A stretch of 64,000 bases of DNA from JBBQYD01 sp942493075 (lineage in GTDB: Bacteria > Verrucomicrobiota > Verrucomicrobiia > Limisphaerales > UBA8199): positions 3,968,001 through 4,032,000 of the forward strand of contig OW818681.1 in assembly GCA_942493075.1 (NCBI GenBank), in the 5' to 3' direction. The notes beneath the pieces are model-generated. The model ran no database searches. It was not told the DNA's origin and saw only the letters and a list, made by a program, of their open reading frames with translations. Numbering within the stretch: position 1 is the first letter of the stretch; every line of letters begins with the position of its first letter. Shown here piece after piece: positions 25,256-33,571 of the stretch. Both the position numbers and the translations under genes were made by a program.

Positions 25256-26299
25256 ATGCGAATTGCAGTGGATGTCATGGGTGGCGACCACGGCTGCGAA
25301 GTCGTTGTCACCGGTGCCACCAATGCTCTCCAGGCTGACCAGCGCATTACCGACCTTTATCTGGTTGGCCAGGAGCAACTGATTCGAAGCGCCCTGCCCT
25401 CCGGGCGAAGGGATTCGCGCATTCACATCGTGCATGCCAGCGAGTTCCTCACCATGGAGGACAAACCCGCTACCGCGGTGCGCAAGAAGAAGGATGCGTC
25501 CATTCTGCGTGCCATGGAGCTGGTGGGGGCCAATAAGGCCGACGCCGTCATTTCGGTTGGGAACACCGGTGGGATCTTTGCTGCAGCCACGTTCCGGCTC
25601 GGTCGCTTACAAGGCGTTGACCGGGGTGGCATAGCCGCAGTGATCCCTGCTCCGGATAATGAATTTGTCTTGCTGGATTCTGGAGCGAACGTCGAGGCAA
25701 AGCCCAACCATCTGGCCCAATACGCTGTAATGGGAAGCATCTACTCGAACAAGATTCTGGGTTATAAAAGCCCCCGGGTAGGCATTCTATCTATCGGCAC
25801 CGAGGAATCCAAAGGCAACGAACTGACCTTGCAGGCGTTCAAGCTTTGCAAGCAGCTCGATTTAAACTTCATCGGCAATGTGGAGGGGCATGATCTCTTC
25901 CATAACCGTGTCGATGTCGTCATTTGCGATGGGTTCGTCGGCAACATCGTGTTAAAGACCTGCGAAAGCCTCGCGATGGGCATGTTCGGAATGCTCAAAC
26001 GCGAATTGACCTTTAGCACACGGCGCAAGATCGGCGCTCTTTTGGCCAAGTACGCTTTTCGGGCTATCAAAAAGCGAATGGACCCGGAGGTGTACGGCGG
26101 AGCCTCGCTACTAGGCTTCAATGGCGCTGTCATGAAGGCCCATGGCTCGGCTAGAGAAAAGGCGATCGCCAGTGCGGTGAGAGTCACCACCGAAAATCTA
26201 CAGCATCACGTCAATGAAACGATGGCCCGGGAAATAGCCCGTGCCAACGAGCGCTTGGCTGCATTCGGCCATGAGCATTCCGCTACCGTCCCATCATGA
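25256..26299 (+). CDS. plsX: Phosphate acyltransferase PlsX
   Basis: 347 residues. N-terminal MRIAVDVMGGDHG is the PlsX signature, followed by 'DAVISVGNTGG', 'DSGANVEAKPNHLAQYAVMG', 'ILSIGTEESKGNE' and 'FIGNVEGHDLF'. The enzyme makes acyl-phosphate from acyl-ACP for phospholipid synthesis. Its TGA overlaps the fabH ATG (ATGA at 26296-26299), implying translational coupling. Start ATG 25256 is 38 bases after rpmF. Confidence 0.96.
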   Translation: MRIAVDVMGGDHGCEVVVTGATNALQADQRITDLYLVGQEQLIRSALPSGRRDSRIHIVHASEFLTMEDKPATAVRKKKDASILRAMELVGANKADAVISVGNTGGIFAAATFRLGRLQGVDRGGIAAVIPAPDNEFVLLDSGANVEAKPNHLAQYAVMGSIYSNKILGYKSPRVGILSIGTEESKGNELTLQAFKLCKQLDLNFIGNVEGHDLFHNRVDVVICDGFVGNIVLKTCESLAMGMFGMLKRELTFSTRRKIGALLAKYAFRAIKKRMDPEVYGGASLLGFNGAVMKAHGSAREKAIASAVRVTTENLQHHVNETMAREIARANERLAAFGHEHSATVPS

Positions 26300-27336
26300 G
26301 TCAAAACCCCAACTCCGCCCAATTCACCAACCCTCGCGCAAAATACAACTTCCAGGGACGCACTTGTTCCATCGCTGGCGTTGGTTCCTATGTACCCGAG
26401 CGCGTCCTGACCAATGCCGATTTGGAGAAAATGGTGGCCACCACCGATGAGTGGATCACCTCGCGGACCGGGATAAAGGAACGCCGAATCTCAGCAAAGG
26501 ATGAGTTCACCTCCGATTTGGGGGCGAAAGCGGCCGAGAGGGCGATGGCAAACGCCGGAGTGACGGCGGATCAAATCGATCTCATTATCGTAGCGACTAT
26601 CACGCCGGACATGCCATTCCCATCAACGGCGTGCTTGATCCAACGCAAGCTCGGCGCCTACCGCGCTGCGGCCTTTGACCTTGAGGCTGCGTGCTCCGGC
26701 TTCATTTACGGCTTGGAAATCGCCCAACAGTTCATCATGTCGCGCACGTACGACACCGTGTTGGTCATCGGGGCTGAAAAACTTTCGTCAATCGTGGATT
26801 GGGAAGACAGGAATACGTGCGTTTTGTTCGGCGATGGCGCTGGAGCCGCCATTCTTAGAAACCGTCCTGACTCGCACGGTCTCCTCACCGCCGTTATGGG
26901 AGCCGACGGACGGAAATGCGATCTGCTGCACATGCCAGGTGGAGGAAGCCGCTGCCCTGCGACTGCGGAATCCGTCAACAATCGCCTTCATTTCCTGCGC
27001 ATGGAAGGCAAAGAGGTTTTCAAGAATGCCGTGCAGGCGATGATGACCGCCGCGCAAGAAGCGATGGCGCGATGCAACATTAACATTTCTCAGATCAAAT
27101 GCTTCATCCCGCATCAGGCGAACCGGCGGATTATTGATGCGGTGGCGGACCGATTGGGCGCAACGCCTGAGCAGTGTTTCATTAACCTCCATCGTTACGG
27201 CAACACTTCGGCAGCGTCGGTGGCTATAGCGTTGGATGAAGCTGTTAGTTCTGGCCGGGTGCAAAAGGGGGATTTGATGCTCCTGGTGGTGTTCGGAGCG
27301 GGGTTGACATGGGGAGCGGCTGTTATTGAGTGGTGA
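26296..27336 (+). CDS. fabH: 3-oxoacyl-ACP synthase III (KAS III)
   Basis: 346 residues with the complete catalytic triad: Cys133 in 'EAACSGF', His273 in 'IPHQANRRI' and Asn303 in 'HRYGNTSAAS'. It also has the family N-terminal 'GVGSYVPERVLTN' and 'TTDEWITSRTGIKERR'. It condenses acetyl-CoA (or a branched acyl-CoA) with malonyl-ACP to start fatty acid synthesis. It has about 20 extra N-terminal residues compared with E. coli FabH; an internal start is not obvious and the overlap with plsX supports ATG 26296. Confidence 0.96.
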   Translation: MSQNPNSAQFTNPRAKYNFQGRTCSIAGVGSYVPERVLTNADLEKMVATTDEWITSRTGIKERRISAKDEFTSDLGAKAAERAMANAGVTADQIDLIIVATITPDMPFPSTACLIQRKLGAYRAAAFDLEAACSGFIYGLEIAQQFIMSRTYDTVLVIGAEKLSSIVDWEDRNTCVLFGDGAGAAILRNRPDSHGLLTAVMGADGRKCDLLHMPGGGSRCPATAESVNNRLHFLRMEGKEVFKNAVQAMMTAAQEAMARCNINISQIKCFIPHQANRRIIDAVADRLGATPEQCFINLHRYGNTSAASVAIALDEAVSSGRVQKGDLMLLVVFGAGLTWGAAVIEW

Positions 27337-27444
27337 GCAGCAAGGTGGTGGCATTTTAGTTGATTTTGCTCGGCGCTTTTCTCAAAAAAGCTAATTCTCA
27401 CCCCATTGACGGTATGGGTTCATATGCTACGGTTTTTTAGCCGT

Positions 27445-27786
27445 ATGAGCGCCAGAAAACTAATAAGTCACATCGATCCTGAACCTCGTTCCGCCCCAGC
27501 GCATGTTACCGTACATGCTCGCCAAAGGCGTCTGACCCTCTCCCAAAACTCGGTGGTCATTCACAAAGGCGGTATTGAATTTCGGAGCTTGGCTCCGTTC
27601 GCTCAATGGACGGAGATGACGGTGAACCTGCAAGCCGCCCCGGATGGCAGGAAACTTCACTGTCATGGGGTAGTCGTTGCCTGCTCGGGTAACCGACACA
27701 CCGGGTATCATGTGTCCATGATTTTTACGAGCCTCACCCGGCAAGCCCAAGCCCAGCTATCGGCGATGTCACGAGTCGGCATATAG
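27445..27786 (+). CDS. PilZ-like small protein (divergent)
   Basis: 113 residues from ATG 27445 (ATG 27424 and TTG 27406 are upstream alternatives). The pattern 'VVIHKGGIEFRS..PFAQWTEMTVNLQ' followed by 'CHGVVVACSGNRHTGYHVSMIF' has the strand order of a PilZ domain, a cyclic-di-GMP receptor. The usual RxxxR motif is not clear; the RQRR cluster is the nearest candidate, and the (D/N)xSxxG motif is changed to IHKGG. So c-di-GMP binding is uncertain. It sits alone between fabH and the pseudopilin gene, with about 110 bases upstream without features. Confidence 0.5.
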   Translation: MSARKLISHIDPEPRSAPAHVTVHARQRRLTLSQNSVVIHKGGIEFRSLAPFAQWTEMTVNLQAAPDGRKLHCHGVVVACSGNRHTGYHVSMIFTSLTRQAQAQLSAMSRVGI

Positions 27787-27955
27787 CATCCTCAGCGGGC
27801 ATCGCATTGAGCCATTTTGGCTCAAAAAGGCAGAATACCGTTTCCTTTTAGAAAAAGTGAATTAGGCTAGCTGCAAAAGCGTCAAGTTTTGTTTTGCCTA
27901 GGTTACTCTCCCTCTTTACAACCTGCCCCACAAATGTTTCCCTTTGGTTAACGAC

Positions 27956-28846
27956 ATGAAACTTTTGCGTTGGAACAGGCGGACTCCTCAAGGTTTTACT
28001 CTCATCGAACTGCTCGTTGTAATTGCGATCATAGCAATCCTGGCTGCGATGCTTTTGCCGGCTTTGTCAAAAGCCAAAGAGAAGGCAGCCGGCATTAAAT
28101 GTATGAATAACGGCAAGCAAATCATGCTCGCCGTAAACATGTACACATTAGATTACACAGATTATTTCCCTCCGAATCCTGATGACGGTAATGCCGTCGA
28201 CGGCCACAATTGGTGTGCGGGCAACGTAGGTGGTGGAATCGGAGGACTTCCTCCCGGTAGCGCCACGTTCAATCCAGACGTCCTTCGAAATGAGAAGAAA
28301 ACCCTGCTTTTGCCTTATGTTGGTAAGAACATCGAGGTCTTCACCTGTCCGGCTGATACGCGTTCTGGCACTTACCAAGGCACTGATCCCTCTAAGCGAA
28401 ACTCAATTGTCCGTGCCGCCCGCAGCCTTGCTATGAATCAGGCGGTTGGCACAGTCTGCCCGCAGTTCAAAAGCGGCGGAGGACACTCTGGCAGACCTAC
28501 ACTTCCGCCGGTCGCTCCTCACCAAGGAGCGGGGTGTATGACCTTTGCGAAGACCTCCGATTTCAAGTCTGCCGGGCCTTCCGTTATCTTCGTGACTGTG
28601 GATGAAAGCCCTTACAGCATCAACGACGCAAGCTTCGCCGTCAGTGTCACTACACCACGGTGGGTCGATTATCCTGCAACTTATCATAATCGTGCGGCAG
28701 GTTTCGCCTTTGCAGATGGTCATTCTGAGATTCATAAGTGGCGCGGCAGTAAGGTACAGATTAAAAGCTCAGCGACCACCCAGGCAACCACGACAGCCGA
28801 CTTGGATTGGGTTTGGATTTCTGAACGCGCCTCGCGCAAGCAGTAG
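27956..28846 (+). CDS. Type II secretion pseudopilin, H-X9-DG family
   Basis: 296 residues from ATG 27956. The class III prepilin signal (basic leader ending PQG, then FTLIELLVVIAIIAILAAML with Glu at +5) is textbook. The body carries the paired features of the abundant Verrucomicrobia/Planctomycetes pseudopilin family: 'KCMNNGKQIMLAVNMYTLDYTDYFPPN' and the C-terminal 'AAGFAFADGHSEIHKW' (H-X9-DG motif). It is processed by a prepilin peptidase and assembles in a pseudopilus. No prepilin peptidase is in the window; the secretin operon 7 kb downstream could be its machine. A strong terminator follows at 28872. Confidence 0.93.
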   Translation: MKLLRWNRRTPQGFTLIELLVVIAIIAILAAMLLPALSKAKEKAAGIKCMNNGKQIMLAVNMYTLDYTDYFPPNPDDGNAVDGHNWCAGNVGGGIGGLPPGSATFNPDVLRNEKKTLLLPYVGKNIEVFTCPADTRSGTYQGTDPSKRNSIVRAARSLAMNQAVGTVCPQFKSGGGHSGRPTLPPVAPHQGAGCMTFAKTSDFKSAGPSVIFVTVDESPYSINDASFAVSVTTPRWVDYPATYHNRAAGFAFADGHSEIHKWRGSKVQIKSSATTQATTTADLDWVWISERASRKQ

Positions 28847-28871
28847 TTCGGCGTTCATACATCGTTTTCAA

Positions 28872-28903
28872 CCTAAAGCTTCTTTGGAAGCTTTAGGTTT
28901 TTT
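28872..28903 (+). terminator. Rho-independent terminator after the pseudopilin gene
   Basis: CCTAAAGCTT/AAGCTTTAGG forms a 10-bp perfect stem with a 6-base loop, followed by TTTTTT. It starts 25 bases after the stop codon. Confidence 0.93.
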
Positions 28904-28939
28904 CTTTATCCAAGTCTGTCCCGGTTTACCTTCTCGCCC

Positions 28940-29569
28940 ATGTTAGAAGCCGAATTTATTCCTGCGCAGAACAAGACATCAACAAGGCTGCTGGTGATGA
29001 TGCACGGGCTGGGCGATAGCATCGCCGGCTACCGTTGGCTTCCAGAAGCCTTGAGCCTCCCAGATCTGAATTACCTGTTGGTCAATGCGCCAGACTCCTA
29101 TTACGGAGGCTTTTCCTGGTACGATTTCACCGGCGACATGCTTCCCGGAGTTCTCCGAAGCCGCAAACTCGTCACCGAACTTCTGGATGCGCAGCTTAAG
29201 AAGGGATTCCCAAGCAGCCAGACCTTTCTAGGCGGCTTTTCCCAGGGCAGCTTGATGGCTATTGATGTCGGCCTGAGATACCCACACCAGTTAGCAGGAA
29301 TCATTGGAATCAGCGGCTATGTCTGTGAGCCTGAGCAACTCATCCAGGAGCTTTCTGCCGTTGGCAGACAGCAAAGGCTGCTGATGACTCATGGCACCCT
29401 TGATCCGATGATCCCGCTAGCCATGGTCCGGGAGCAGATTCAGTTTCTAAAGGCCCACGGAATCGGGTTGAAATGGCAGGAGTTCGCAAAAGGACATACA
29501 ATAGCCGGTGAGGAGGAACTGTCCGTGATACGTGAGTTCATCACAGCCAAGGACTTGCCTTTTAAATAA
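28940..29569 (+). CDS. Phospholipase/carboxylesterase family alpha/beta hydrolase
   Basis: 209 residues. Catalytic Ser in the nucleophile elbow GFSQGS, Asp in 'HGTLDPMIP' and His in 'KGHTI' form a complete triad; the oxyanion strand 'MMHGLGDS' is present. Typical of the small Abhydrolase_2 family (YpfH/acyl-protein thioesterase-like). Cytoplasmic, with no signal peptide. Substrate unknown; short-chain esters or acyl-protein thioesters are usual for the family. Independent transcription is likely, because a terminator precedes it. Confidence 0.88.
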   Translation: MLEAEFIPAQNKTSTRLLVMMHGLGDSIAGYRWLPEALSLPDLNYLLVNAPDSYYGGFSWYDFTGDMLPGVLRSRKLVTELLDAQLKKGFPSSQTFLGGFSQGSLMAIDVGLRYPHQLAGIIGISGYVCEPEQLIQELSAVGRQQRLLMTHGTLDPMIPLAMVREQIQFLKAHGIGLKWQEFAKGHTIAGEEELSVIREFITAKDLPFK

Positions 29570-29627
29570 AGTTCCTGGAAAAGGATTCTACCCCGGTTGC
29601 AAAACCAACAATGTCAGCTAATCTTTC

Positions 29628-29647
29628 GCAGGCGGTTTAACGCCTGC
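29628..29647. other. 7-bp perfect hairpin just upstream of htpX
   Basis: GCAGGCG/CGCCTGC with a 6-base loop, ending 10 bases before the htpX ATG. No T-run, so not a terminator. It could occlude the htpX ribosome-binding region or be an operator. Low certainty. Confidence 0.35.
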
Positions 29648-29657
29648 TGTTAAGACT

Positions 29658-30581
29658 ATGAAATTTGCTCAAATGGCCAAACGAGTGTTCCTGTTTGCGA
29701 TGGTGAACATCCTGGTGATGGTCACAATCACATTCATCCTGGGAATCCTGGGTGTGGGTCAAAGGTTCCCACGTGGCGGGCTCGCCGGGCTAGCCATCTT
29801 CTGCCTTCTTTGGGGTTTTGCTGGAGCTCTAATCTCCCTCGCCCTCTCCCGAGTCATGGCCAAGTGGACCATGGGCGTGCAGATCATCCCGGAAGACACC
29901 CGTGATCCTGAGCTTAGAACCTTAGTGGACATGGTGCACAGGCTGGCGCAGCAAGCTGAGCTGCCTAAGATGCCGCAGGTGGGCATTTACGAGTCTCCTG
30001 AGGTCAATGCCTTCGCGACCGGCCCCACCAAAGCACGATCTCTTGTAGCGGTATCCACTGGGCTGCTCAATAGGATGCAACGCAGGGAGGTCGAGGGCGT
30101 GGTTGGACATGAGATCGCTCACATCGCCAACGGAGACATGGTAACAATGACATTGTTACAAGGTGTCATTAACAGCTTCGTGTTGTTCCTCTCGCGGGTG
30201 TTGGCCTTTGCCATTAGCCAAGCCTTGCGCTCGCGAGACGATCGCGATGGCGGTGGGGTGCTTAACTTTGTCCTGGTAATGGTCTTCCAGATCATCTTCT
30301 CGATACTTGGATCGATGGTCGTGGCATGGTTCTCGCGCCTGCGTGAGTACCGGGCAGACGCTGGAGGGGCTCGCATAGCGGGGCGACAAAACATGATCGA
30401 TGCGCTTCGCGCGCTTGGAAAGATGTACAATCCCGAACTAGCGGCTGCCGAGGCCAAACACGCGCAGTCGTTCCAATCATTGAAGATCTCAGGAGCCCCC
30501 GGTGGATTCGCTGCTTTATTCTCGACCCACCCGCCGATTGAAGAGCGCATCGCACGGCTGGAACAGAACCCAGGATACTAA
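29658..30581 (+). CDS. htpX: Membrane zinc metalloprotease HtpX
   Basis: 307 residues, typical HtpX length. Two N-terminal membrane helices (about 9-33 and 41-65), the zinc motif HEIAH (151-155) inside 'VVGHEIAHIANGD', two further membrane helices (about 170-190 and 200-225) and the downstream Glu ligand in 'REYRADAGGA'. An inner-membrane protease that cleaves misfolded membrane proteins under stress. It has its own upstream spacer with a small hairpin, and no partner gene follows closely. Confidence 0.95.
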   Translation: MKFAQMAKRVFLFAMVNILVMVTITFILGILGVGQRFPRGGLAGLAIFCLLWGFAGALISLALSRVMAKWTMGVQIIPEDTRDPELRTLVDMVHRLAQQAELPKMPQVGIYESPEVNAFATGPTKARSLVAVSTGLLNRMQRREVEGVVGHEIAHIANGDMVTMTLLQGVINSFVLFLSRVLAFAISQALRSRDDRDGGGVLNFVLVMVFQIIFSILGSMVVAWFSRLREYRADAGGARIAGRQNMIDALRALGKMYNPELAAAEAKHAQSFQSLKISGAPGGFAALFSTHPPIEERIARLEQNPGY

Positions 30582-30693
30582 TCCCCCGGTGTAAGTCTGG
30601 CGGGGTAGTTGAAACGAGTCGCCCGAGCGCCCAAATTGTACGCGCTCGAGGGGTTGTTCTCAGGCACTTGACAGGCTGTTACAATACGGATGT

Positions 30694-31473
30694 ATGGCTG
30701 CGTTATGGGAGTTCAGATTTGCCCTGCCGCCCCCCACTTCTGGGGGTGTGGTTGAGCTGTCTCCGGCTGAAGTCGAGAAAGTGCTGCTTCAGAGATTAAA
30801 GGACGAAAAGGACTCACCCGTTCAGGCGCTTTGGGAGTTGGCGCAGTTTTATAAAAGTGAAAAGCGCTTCGATGACGCGACTGCCTGTCTCGGCAACCTT
30901 CTCCACTTGGTGTCAGACTTAGAAGGGCGAGCCGCGTGTCTGATGGCTTTGGGGCAGATCCGAGAGCAGCAGGGGGATTTCGCGGGGGCCATCGGTTTTT
31001 ATAAGGAAGCGCTTGCGTGCGAGCCGGTGAACGAATTCACCTGGTATTTCATACATAACAACCTGGGGTTCTGCCTGGCCGCACTCGGCGAATTGAACGA
31101 ATCGGAGCGTTATTGTCGCACCGCCATCCGGATCGCGCCCGGGAGGCCGAATGCCCATAAAAACCTGGGGATCGCCTTGAGAGCGCAGGGCCGGGTGGAT
31201 GAGGCGGCAAAAGCCTTCATCACCAGCACACGGGCCAACGCCAGTGATGGACGGGCAACCGCCCTGTTGGATAAACTGCTCGAGGAGCATCCGGAATTAA
31301 GCGAGCAGTTTGCGGAGGAAGCACGTTTCTGCCGAGAAGCGGTCAAAACGGCCGAACAGGAGAAAAAAAAGCGCACTCCCATCATCCACCGCGGGTGGAG
31401 GAAAAAGTGGTTCCTTTTGCGGGTTAAGATAAAGTCTCTCTTGAAACGCTTGTTCCATATGCGGCCCGCCTAA
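30694..31473 (+). CDS. Tetratricopeptide repeat protein
   Basis: 259 residues. About four TPR motifs between residues 45 and 180: 'ALWELAQFYKSEKRFDDATACLGNLL', 'ACLMALGQIREQQGDFAGAIGFYKEALA', 'NNLGFCLAALGELNESERYCRTAI' and 'HKNLGIALRAQGRVDEAAKAF'. The C-terminal quarter is basic, ending KKWFLLRVKIKSLLKRLFHM, and may contact membrane or nucleic acid. No signal peptide; probably a cytoplasmic scaffold. A TTGACA at 30668 is too close to the start to be a clear promoter. Confidence 0.82.
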   Translation: MAALWEFRFALPPPTSGGVVELSPAEVEKVLLQRLKDEKDSPVQALWELAQFYKSEKRFDDATACLGNLLHLVSDLEGRAACLMALGQIREQQGDFAGAIGFYKEALACEPVNEFTWYFIHNNLGFCLAALGELNESERYCRTAIRIAPGRPNAHKNLGIALRAQGRVDEAAKAFITSTRANASDGRATALLDKLLEEHPELSEQFAEEARFCREAVKTAEQEKKKRTPIIHRGWRKKWFLLRVKIKSLLKRLFHMRPA

Positions 31474-31553
31474 CGTATCGAAAAGCGGCGCCGGAACCAT
31501 CCTGCGGGGCGCAGCTTGTAACCCGGCCTCGGGGTGTCTATGCTGAGAGCGGC

Positions 31554-32240
31554 ATGGACAACACAACGACAATACCTTTCATAAAAGAAGATCCGTGGCG
31601 GATCTTTCGCATCATGGCCGAGTTTGTTGATTCGTTTGAAACGCTTTCACAAGTTGGGCCCGGGGTGACAGTTTTCGGATCGGCACGGATGTTGCCAGGC
31701 AACCCCCATTACCAGGCAGCAGTTGAGATCGCCAAAGGATTGGCTAAGCACAAGCTGGCAGTCATCACAGGGGGAGGGCCCGGGATCATGGAAGCCGCGA
31801 ACCGTGGTGCTGCCATGGGCCGGGGAAAGTCGGTGGGCCTAAACATTGAACTCCCCCATGAGCAGAAGGGAAACCGATTCGCGAATGTCCCGATCAACTT
31901 TCACTATTTCTTTTCACGCAAGGTTTGCTTCGTAAAATATAGCATCGCTTTCATCTTCATGCCGGGAGGGTTTGGCACCTTGGATGAGCTCTTCGAAGTC
32001 CTTACCTTGGTACAAACCCGCAGAATCCCGGAGTATCCAATGATCCTATTTGGCCGCGAGCACTGGACCGGGTTGTTGAAATGGCTCAAATCCCGCCTGG
32101 AGGAAAAGAACTCGTTCATCAGTCCGGGTGACCTTGACATGCTTACCGTGACGGATGACCCGCAGGAAGCAATTCGAATTATCCTGGATTACGAGCGCAG
32201 GGTCGGACCGCCCGAGATGGTGCCTAAGGCATTTGCTTAA
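31554..32240 (+). CDS. LOG/TIGR00730 family Rossmann protein
   Basis: 228 residues. Carries 'GGGPGIMEAANRGA' and the diagnostic PGGFGTLDELFE motif (PGGxGTxxE) of the lysine-decarboxylase-like/LOG family. Members hydrolyse nucleoside 5'-monophosphates to the base and ribose phosphate (in plants and some microbes, cytokinin activation). In most bacteria the physiological role is unclear. The N-terminal extension and length fit the longer bacterial subgroup. It ends 16 bases before the M16 peptidase gene, so co-transcription is likely. Confidence 0.88.
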   Translation: MDNTTTIPFIKEDPWRIFRIMAEFVDSFETLSQVGPGVTVFGSARMLPGNPHYQAAVEIAKGLAKHKLAVITGGGPGIMEAANRGAAMGRGKSVGLNIELPHEQKGNRFANVPINFHYFFSRKVCFVKYSIAFIFMPGGFGTLDELFEVLTLVQTRRIPEYPMILFGREHWTGLLKWLKSRLEEKNSFISPGDLDMLTVTDDPQEAIRIILDYERRVGPPEMVPKAFA

Positions 32241-32256
32241 CGCAGCACCATCCCGC

Positions 32257-33525
32257 ATGTACCAGGTTTCCAAATTGGGGCACGGCCTGACCGTTGCCAC
32301 CGGACAAATGCCCCACATGAGCAGTGTGAGCCTGGGCATTTGGGTGGGAGTCGGCTCTCGTTACGAGCCAGCGGATCGAAACGGCGTTTGTCATTTTATC
32401 GAGCACCTACTTTTCAAAGGCACGCGCAAACGGACAGCGCACCAGATTTCGCAGGCGGTGGAAGGGATTGGCGGGTATTTGAACGCGTTCACGAGCGAGG
32501 AAAACACGTGCTTTCATGCCCGGGCTTCGCATCGGCATTTCGAAGAACTGCTGGAGGTCCTTATGGATATGCTCCTGCACTCTCGTTTCCTACCTGAAGA
32601 CGTTCAGAAGGAGCGCGAGGTTATTAAGGAAGAAGTCAGCATGTGCCTGGATGAGCCGCAGCACCTCGTACAAGAAGTGCTTAATGCGCTGGTCTGGGAA
32701 GGGCACCCATTAGGACGCCCGATCACCGGCACGTTCGAGAGCCTGGATGCGCTCGAACGCCCGCAATTGGTCGATTGGCTGAAACGCAACTACGTCACAG
32801 GCACAACCCTTGTAGTCGCTACCGGACGCGTGACGCACCGGGAAGTCCGCCGAGCGGTGGCCCGCTATGCGGAAGCCCTGAACCGCGGCGAGGAGCCTCC
32901 CTTCGTGGCGGCGCAATCCAGGCAAACCGCGCCGGGGTTGCGTTTGGTCACCAAAAAGACGGAGCAAACCCAGCTCGCCCTGGGAGTCCGAACCTGCTCG
33001 CGTCACGATCAACGGAGATTCGCGTTACGTTTACTCAATACCATGCTGGGCGAGAACATGAGTTCGCGCCTCTTCCAAGTGGTCCGAGAGGATCGCGGGC
33101 TTGCCTATTCGATCTACAGCACACCGAGCTTCTTCGCGGATACAGGCGATCTGGTTATTTCAGCCGGGCTTGATGCAGACAAGTTGCCGGAAGTCATGGA
33201 CCTCGTGGTGCGTGAATTGCGACGCTTTCGCGAGAAACCACCCTCCGCAGCAGAGCTGCGCCGCGCCAGAGACTATGTGATCGGTCAAATAGAGCTGGGT
33301 TCTGAAAGCACGGAAGCGCAGATGAACTGGCTCGGCGAACATCTACTCGGCTACAAACGCATCATCTCTCCGATACATTTCAAATCGAAGCTCCGAAAGA
33401 TCTCAGGGGCCGAAATCCAGGCCGTAGCCAAGGACTTCTTCCGACCGGAACGTTTGAATCTGGCGTTAGTCAGTCCACTGAAAAGTTGTCGGCACCTGGC
33501 CAAATCGCTCACGCGAATCTCTTGA
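32257..33525 (+). CDS. M16 family zinc metallopeptidase (pitrilysin-like)
   Basis: 422 residues, a single-chain two-domain M16B-type protein. Inverted zinc motif HFIEH at 46-50 and the third ligand near E126 in 'EREVIKEE' (about 76 residues on) are intact, so it should be active. The second domain contains 'EDRGLAYSIYSTPSFFADTGDLVISAG', the family's substrate-binding arginine/tyrosine segment. Start ATG 32257 is preferred over an upstream in-frame ATG inside the preceding gene. No signal peptide. Role: peptide or signal-peptide clearance, inferred from the family. Confidence 0.9.
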   Translation: MYQVSKLGHGLTVATGQMPHMSSVSLGIWVGVGSRYEPADRNGVCHFIEHLLFKGTRKRTAHQISQAVEGIGGYLNAFTSEENTCFHARASHRHFEELLEVLMDMLLHSRFLPEDVQKEREVIKEEVSMCLDEPQHLVQEVLNALVWEGHPLGRPITGTFESLDALERPQLVDWLKRNYVTGTTLVVATGRVTHREVRRAVARYAEALNRGEEPPFVAAQSRQTAPGLRLVTKKTEQTQLALGVRTCSRHDQRRFALRLLNTMLGENMSSRLFQVVREDRGLAYSIYSTPSFFADTGDLVISAGLDADKLPEVMDLVVRELRRFREKPPSAAELRRARDYVIGQIELGSESTEAQMNWLGEHLLGYKRIISPIHFKSKLRKISGAEIQAVAKDFFRPERLNLALVSPLKSCRHLAKSLTRIS

Positions 33526-33571
33526 GAGCGTTTGACCGAGCTTTCCATTCAGCATAGTGTGGCCCACCACA

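Noticed and set aside
27807..27825. 8-bp perfect hairpin (TTGAGCCA/TGGCTCAA) after the PilZ-like gene
   Set aside because: Considered as a terminator, but no T-run follows on either strand; not called.
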